From contig NZ_CP139420.1 in the NCBI RefSeq assembly GCF_034119845.1, positions 2,458,001 through 2,522,000 of the forward strand: 64,000 bases of DNA. Reading direction: 5' to 3'. The stretch comes from Flavobacterium sp. NG2. Its GTDB lineage: Bacteria > Bacteroidota > Bacteroidia > Flavobacteriales > Flavobacteriaceae. Positions within the stretch are counted from its first letter, which is position 1, and each line of letters begins with the position of its first letter. Under the pieces are notes generated by a model. The model had not been told where the DNA came from and ran no database searches. It was given only the letters and a program-made list of their open reading frames with translations. The translations under genes and the position numbers were made by a program. This document shows positions 60,437-64,000 of this stretch, in pieces.

Positions 60437-61303
60437 TTACTCCTTTTTAAACGGGAGTCCAGTATTGGTTTCTGACAACTGCTTTAAACTTTGCACAAAA
60501 GAATTCCAACCCTGTTCACATATTTCATAACATTCCGATTGTGGGGTTAGCCCAACGTGAGTTAAAGAAATAGTTGTTTCTAGATTTTTATTTTCCAATT
60601 CCCAGATAATTTTAGTGTCTTTCCATTCGGTATTATGCGGTAATTCTGGAATAGCAATCAAGGTGTCTGTACAAAGCCAAACTATTTTTTGATTTGGAAT
60701 AAGTTCCAAAATTTTCATTGTTTTAAATGTTGACCCAAAACGCACTGTAAATTCATCATTAATTTTATTTGATGATCCGGAAAAATCCTCAGTCCACCAA
60801 TCGGGAATACGGTTTATTAATGCATCGAAAACGACATCAGCGCTAGCATTTACTGTAAAATTATTTTTAAAATTGGGTTCTAAAAAATCTTTCAAATTAG
60901 TATTGACAATTGCATTCCAACCTGCTTCAAAATTACCAATTGCAAAATCAGGGTTATTTTGTGGGAATGTTTCAATGCCAGAATGGGTAAGCTTTAGTTT
61001 AGTTTGGTTTTCGTTTACAGGAATTAATTCAAAAATAACCAATGAATTTCCTTCAAAACCTTCGTATCTCCAAGTGTAAGCTAGTTTTTGTTCTTGAATA
61101 ACTTCCACAATTTTACAAAGATGAACATATTGTTTCTCTGGACTTGGACCACCAGTAAATTGAAATTTAAAACCAATTTCTACTTTGAATTCTTCCAAAT
61201 CAAAATACCATTGTTTCATTAATTCTTTTTCGGTCAATGCTTTCCAAACGAGTGGGAGAGGAGCATTAAAAACGCGTTCGATTATTATGTTTTTGTTTTC
61301 CAT
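60437..61303 (-). CDS. Double SRPBCC (AHSA1-type) protein
   Basis: The 288 residues have two START-like SRPBCC domains: the first (IIERVFNAPLPLVWKALTEKELMKQWYFDLEEFKVEIGFKFQFTG) is AHSA1-type, the second (FTVNASADVVFDALINRIPDWWTEDFSG, KTMKILELIPNQKIVWLCTD) is a tandem copy. The fold binds hydrophobic ligands; its role is unclear. It follows the RNA polymerase-alpha-like gene after 25 bases, so co-transcription is possible. Confidence 0.87.
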   Translation of the reverse strand: MENKNIIIERVFNAPLPLVWKALTEKELMKQWYFDLEEFKVEIGFKFQFTGGPSPEKQYVHLCKIVEVIQEQKLAYTWRYEGFEGNSLVIFELIPVNENQTKLKLTHSGIETFPQNNPDFAIGNFEAGWNAIVNTNLKDFLEPNFKNNFTVNASADVVFDALINRIPDWWTEDFSGSSNKINDEFTVRFGSTFKTMKILELIPNQKIVWLCTDTLIAIPELPHNTEWKDTKIIWELENKNLETTISLTHVGLTPQSECYEICEQGWNSFVQSLKQLSETNTGLPFKKE

Positions 61304-61328
61304 TTTTAAATATCTTTAAATTTCTAGT

Positions 61329-61619
61329 TTACTTTTTAAATTCTAATTTATTGTCGGTTAGGATTTTTTGAAGTTTTGGCAAAGAACTTTTTCCCATTCC
61401 GTGAAAACTTAAAATTTCTTTTTCGCTAAATTTTGAAAGTTGTTCTACAGTGATTATTCCGTTATTTTCCAAAGCCCGTCGAGCAGGAGCTCCAAGCAAT
61501 GATAAAAAGTTATCTTTTGGTTTTCTATTTTCTTCACAAACAGGACAAGTTGGACAATCGGAACTTTTATAAAATTGGTGTCCTTCTGAACAAGTCTTTA
61601 AAATTTTTAATGGCTTCAT
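61329..61619 (-). CDS. Zinc-ribbon plus RNAP alpha C-terminal-like protein
   Basis: The 96 residues have an N-terminal zinc-ribbon-like part (CSEGHQFYKSSDCPTCPVCEE with CPTC and CPVC) and a C-terminal helix-hairpin-helix domain (FLSLLGAPARRALENNGIITVEQLSKFSEKEILSFHGMGKSSLPKLQKIL) similar to the C-terminal domain of RNA polymerase alpha. Such stand-alone proteins occur in Bacteroidota next to SRPBCC genes. Possibly nucleic-acid binding. Not part of the core polymerase. Confidence 0.8.
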   Translation of the reverse strand: MKPLKILKTCSEGHQFYKSSDCPTCPVCEENRKPKDNFLSLLGAPARRALENNGIITVEQLSKFSEKEILSFHGMGKSSLPKLQKILTDNKLEFKK

Positions 61620-61647
61620 AGTGTTCTCATTAAAATTATAGATGCTA

Positions 61648-62142
61648 TTATCTAATTTTTCCTTCTATTAATAATTCATCCAATTGCTCAAAAATAGCAA
61701 CAACACCGCTTTCAAATCCACTTTGTACCATTTCATCTCGATCTTCAATGGATCGAAATACATCTTGAATAATAAGTTTTGTTTTGTTGTTGCTTAACTC
61801 TTCAAAAGTGAAAATTTCCAAACACACTTGTCCGCCTTTTGGTAAATCTTCCATTTCAGCCGTTTGAATCATTCTTTCTGGCGCCACAATTTCGTGTATC
61901 ACCCCTTTGAAAGTGCAATAAATTTTATCTGCTCCATCAGAATGTGTCCAACTGTAAGATCCTCCATTTTGGAAATCTGCATAATTAAACTTCATTTTTA
62001 TTCCAAAAGGGGCATAAAATTGCAATAGTATTTCAGGTGTGGTAAATGCCTTAAATACTAATTCTCTTGGTGCATTAAATTCTCTTGTTATAAAAAGCTC
62101 TTGTCTATTTGGTTCTGCTGTAACAACGGTTGGATTTGCCAT
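61648..62142 (-). CDS. SRPBCC (AHSA1-type) protein
   Basis: The 164-residue single domain: LFITREFNAPRELVFKAFTTPEILLQFYAPFGIKMKFNYADFQNGGSYSW, FKGVIHEIVAPERMIQTAEME, LDELLIEG. The pattern REFNAPRELVFKA is diagnostic. It is 28 bases before the zinc-ribbon gene, 11 after the DUF1801 gene: one cluster of SRPBCC/DUF1801/DoxX genes. Ligand unknown. Confidence 0.88.
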   Translation of the reverse strand: MANPTVVTAEPNRQELFITREFNAPRELVFKAFTTPEILLQFYAPFGIKMKFNYADFQNGGSYSWTHSDGADKIYCTFKGVIHEIVAPERMIQTAEMEDLPKGGQVCLEIFTFEELSNNKTKLIIQDVFRSIEDRDEMVQSGFESGVVAIFEQLDELLIEGKIR

Positions 62143-62153
62143 AATAGTGGGTT

Positions 62154-62498
62154 TTAGATCATTTTTAGTTTAACTATTTTTTCAATTAAGTCAAAAGGAA
62201 TGGGATTTTTGAACGGAAAATGAATACTATCTTTTGTGCCTTTCGCTCTGTATTTCGAAAGTTCATTTTCTATTTCATCCAATCCATACATAGGATACAT
62301 CCCAATATGATTTTTATATGCCGCTACATAAATATGGGTCTTGTTTAATTTAAAAGCCGGCATATTGTAACGTATCGATTCCTCAACTTGTGGAGCTGTT
62401 TTTTTTATCGTTTTTATTATTTTGTACAACAACTCTTGATGAAATTCGGGTTGAATTGCAATGTATTCCTCAATTGATTTTGGTTTAGGTGTATTCAT
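62154..62498 (-). CDS. DUF1801/YdhG-like protein
   Basis: The 114-residue protein (SIEEYIAIQPEFHQELLYKIIKTIKKTAPQVEESIRYNMPAFKLNKTHIYVAAYKNHIGMYP) is a YdhG-type single domain, complete. It is 7 bases after the DoxX gene and 11 before the SRPBCC gene, in one tight cluster. Function uncertain. Confidence 0.85.
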   Translation of the reverse strand: MNTPKPKSIEEYIAIQPEFHQELLYKIIKTIKKTAPQVEESIRYNMPAFKLNKTHIYVAAYKNHIGMYPMYGLDEIENELSKYRAKGTKDSIHFPFKNPIPFDLIEKIVKLKMI

Positions 62499-62505
62499 TT
62501 TTTTT

Positions 62506-62895
62506 TTAGTTTAAAACCAAAAGTTTTAGCTTTTCATTTCGCAACCAAATACTTCCCCAAACAATGATTCCAAAAATCACAGGAAAAACAATATTGAACA
62601 TTGGATCTTTGTGGATAACGTGAGTTGCAACTGCACCACCAAGCCAGCCTGTTATGAGGATAGCACCAATAATTACTGTTCTGGGGATAGCATATAAAAG
62701 GATAGCTATAAGTTGCACAATACCTAAATAGAGCATAGCTTCTTTAGGGTACCCCATTTCAACTGCGCCTTTTATAGCTTCTTCATTTTGTGAAAGATTC
62801 ATAAAAGCACCCATTAAGAACATTAGGACTATAATACCTTGTAGAATGTAGGATGTCCATACAATTGCTTTCGATATTTTTTTGATTGTTTCCAT
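62506..62895 (-). CDS. DoxX-like membrane protein
   Basis: The 129 residues have four hydrophobic segments (ISKAIVWTSYILQGIIVLMFLMG, MLYLGIVQLIAILLYAIPRTVIIGAILITGWLGGAVATHVI, VFPVIFGIIVWGSIWL) and the DoxX-like LGxxQLxxIxxY pattern. Members are small integral membrane proteins, sometimes linked to redox complexes. It leads the YdhG/SRPBCC cluster. Confidence 0.87.
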   Translation of the reverse strand: METIKKISKAIVWTSYILQGIIVLMFLMGAFMNLSQNEEAIKGAVEMGYPKEAMLYLGIVQLIAILLYAIPRTVIIGAILITGWLGGAVATHVIHKDPMFNIVFPVIFGIIVWGSIWLRNEKLKLLVLN

Positions 62896-62966
62896 AGTTA
62901 TTGATTTTAGTTAGTTAAATTTTTCGAGTGCTTTTAAAGTTTTAAATTTGAGTCAGAATAGAAAAA

Positions 62967-63860
62967 CTATTCATTTTTATCATTTCCTTTGGCTAGAAAA
63001 TTATTTATCAATGGAATAATAACAAAGTCAGTTTCTTTATAATTTGGTTTTAATGTGGTAATTTCTCCCATATACGTACCGTGACCCCCAGGAACAATTG
63101 CTAATTCAGAATTTGGAATAAGCCTTTGCATTTCAATGGCGTGTTCAGGAGTAACAACATCCTTGTCTCCAATAACGATTAAAGTAGGTACTTTGATGGA
63201 TTTTATTTGCTCCTCTGAAATGTTCGTAAAAGTTTGCATTCTTTGTACATCTCTTTCATACATTTGACGGAGTGCTATGGTATCTGGGTTTATTTCTAGA
63301 AATGCATCTTTGTACATTTGGGGCATACCTTCAAACGAGGGGTTATTCATCATATCCCAAAACCAATCTGGAGCACCAGATTTTTTATAAAATGTAGATG
63401 CTACAATGATTTTATCGGTCATTTCTGGATGTCGAATGGCAAACTGAAGCGTTGTGCTTGCTCCATTGCTAAAACCAAAAATGGTTGCTTTTTTAATGTT
63501 GAGTTGCTGAAGTAATGAGGCAATATCATCGGCATCTTGCTCAAATGTGAGTGGTGTATCTCGGTCTGCCGTATGCCCGTGAGCTTGCATCTCGACAGCA
63601 ATTACTTTATTCGTTTTTGCCAGTGTAGCTAAAATTCTTCCAAAAGTCGTTTGAATTGTAGAACCACCACCGTGAATTAATACTAATGGATTGCCTTGTC
63701 CGTGAACTTCATAATACATTTTTAGTCCATTTACTTCCATATAACTTAAGGAATTATTTTCAGTTGCTTTCATTTGATTTCTTTCAATTTTATTTTTTGT
63801 GGCACTACACGAGAGTAGAATAAGTAGTAATAATACTGAATAAATGACTGTCTTTTTCAT
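62967..63860 (-). CDS. Lipoprotein alpha/beta hydrolase
   Basis: The 297-residue serine hydrolase starts with a lipobox (LLLLILLSCSATKN), then LVLIHGGGSTIQ (oxyanion), nucleophile Ser in IFGFSNGAST, acid residue in VIGDKDVVTP and catalytic His in VPGGHGTY. It is anchored to the outer side of the inner membrane or outer membrane and acts on an ester or lactone. It starts a few bases from the partial gene at the window end. Confidence 0.92.
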   Translation of the reverse strand: MKKTVIYSVLLLLILLSCSATKNKIERNQMKATENNSLSYMEVNGLKMYYEVHGQGNPLVLIHGGGSTIQTTFGRILATLAKTNKVIAVEMQAHGHTADRDTPLTFEQDADDIASLLQQLNIKKATIFGFSNGASTTLQFAIRHPEMTDKIIVASTFYKKSGAPDWFWDMMNNPSFEGMPQMYKDAFLEINPDTIALRQMYERDVQRMQTFTNISEEQIKSIKVPTLIVIGDKDVVTPEHAIEMQRLIPNSELAIVPGGHGTYMGEITTLKPNYKETDFVIIPLINNFLAKGNDKNE

Positions 63861-63861
63861 T

Positions 63862-64000
63862 CTAATTTTTTTGATGGAGAAGCAATTGCATTTTATCTAA
63901 CATTTGTAACCAACTAGGATAGGCACCCGTTTTTATTGCTAATTCTTGAGAAACTGTTTGATGCAATTCCATTCTTGTTTTAGTATTTTCTTTTTTGAAA
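63862..64000 (-). CDS. C-terminal end of a minus-strand gene (SRPBCC-like?)
   Basis: The frame runs off the window end and stops at 63862, one base before the hydrolase start codon region. The 46 visible residues (NTKTRMELHQTVSQELAIKTGAYPSWLQMLDKMQLLLHQ) look like the last helix of an SRPBCC/AHSA1-type domain. The 5' part is outside the window, so the identity is only probable. Confidence 0.5.
   Translation of the reverse strand, partial: FKKENTKTRMELHQTVSQELAIKTGAYPSWLQMLDKMQLLLHQKN

Noticed and set aside
1..64000. CRISPR array, rRNA operon or integron attC sites
   Set aside because: No regularly spaced direct repeats of 25-40 bases, no rRNA signature and no attC-like core sites were seen.

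Overview
The window looks like a chromosomal segment of a Flavobacterium-type Bacteroidota. It is AT-rich and has no classical Shine-Dalgarno signals. Promoters fit the Bacteroidota TTTG-N19/20-TAnnTTTG pattern (tRNA-His, purL, a hipB-like gene). It carries secreted proteins with Flavobacteriia-type signal peptides, bacillithiol synthesis (bshB1), DUF4199/LuxR and AraC regulators, and intergenic repeats built around CTTCGACnnGCTCAGG. No organism name can be fixed from sequence alone.

Layout. 1-21.5 kb is mostly core: the end of a cysteine desulfurase, a long-chain acyl-CoA synthetase, secreted or lipoprotein genes (MORN repeats, beta-propeller, beta-helix), purL, a menaquinone pair (menI-like thioesterase and menF), bshB1, tRNA-His, an ISL3/ISAon1-type element and a hybrid histidine kinase. 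21.6-27.3 kb is accessory: a tRNA-3'-end-like sequence, a tripartite hipB-hipS-hipT toxin-antitoxin operon with repeated operators, a four-gene module (a conserved unknown, DUF5675 and two small membrane proteins), a DUF6943-like gene and about 1.2 kb of GC-rich, hairpin-rich non-coding DNA. From 27.3 kb to the end almost every gene is on the minus strand. This stretch includes many small single-domain proteins (GNAT, DinB/bacillithiol-transferase-like, VOC, DHFR-like, SRPBCC, DUF1801, DUF2200), two AraC regulators and an IS4 element that split a GNAT gene.

The most interesting locus is 40.2-48.0 kb. A HipB-like repressor with a clear operator and promoter is followed by a HipA-type kinase. 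Eight bases later comes a 1577-residue trypsin-like-protease/STAND-NTPase fusion, and nine bases after that a metallo-beta-lactamase-fold hydrolase. The last two resemble the AVAST type 1 antiphage system; their tight linkage to a HipA kinase is the unusual part. The locus ends at a truncated DUF5655 gene fused to a degenerate tRNA(Arg)-like 3' fragment, which looks like a scar of integration.

48.3-53.1 kb is a probable operon (ABM-domain protein, DUF1572, DinB, ICL/PEP-mutase family, thioesterase, SDR, frameshifted DinB) next to a TetR gene. Both transcription starts carry the same ATACC-GGTAT palindrome, so the TetR protein probably controls itself and the operon. 53.2-64 kb holds stand-alone resistance or detoxification-type genes, including a rifampin ADP-ribosyltransferase with an extra N-terminal helical domain and a MerR/TipAS regulator broken by a stop codon. 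Several decayed genes (WG-repeat, DUF4386, GNAT, DinB, DUF5655, MerR) show that the accessory part is still being remodelled.
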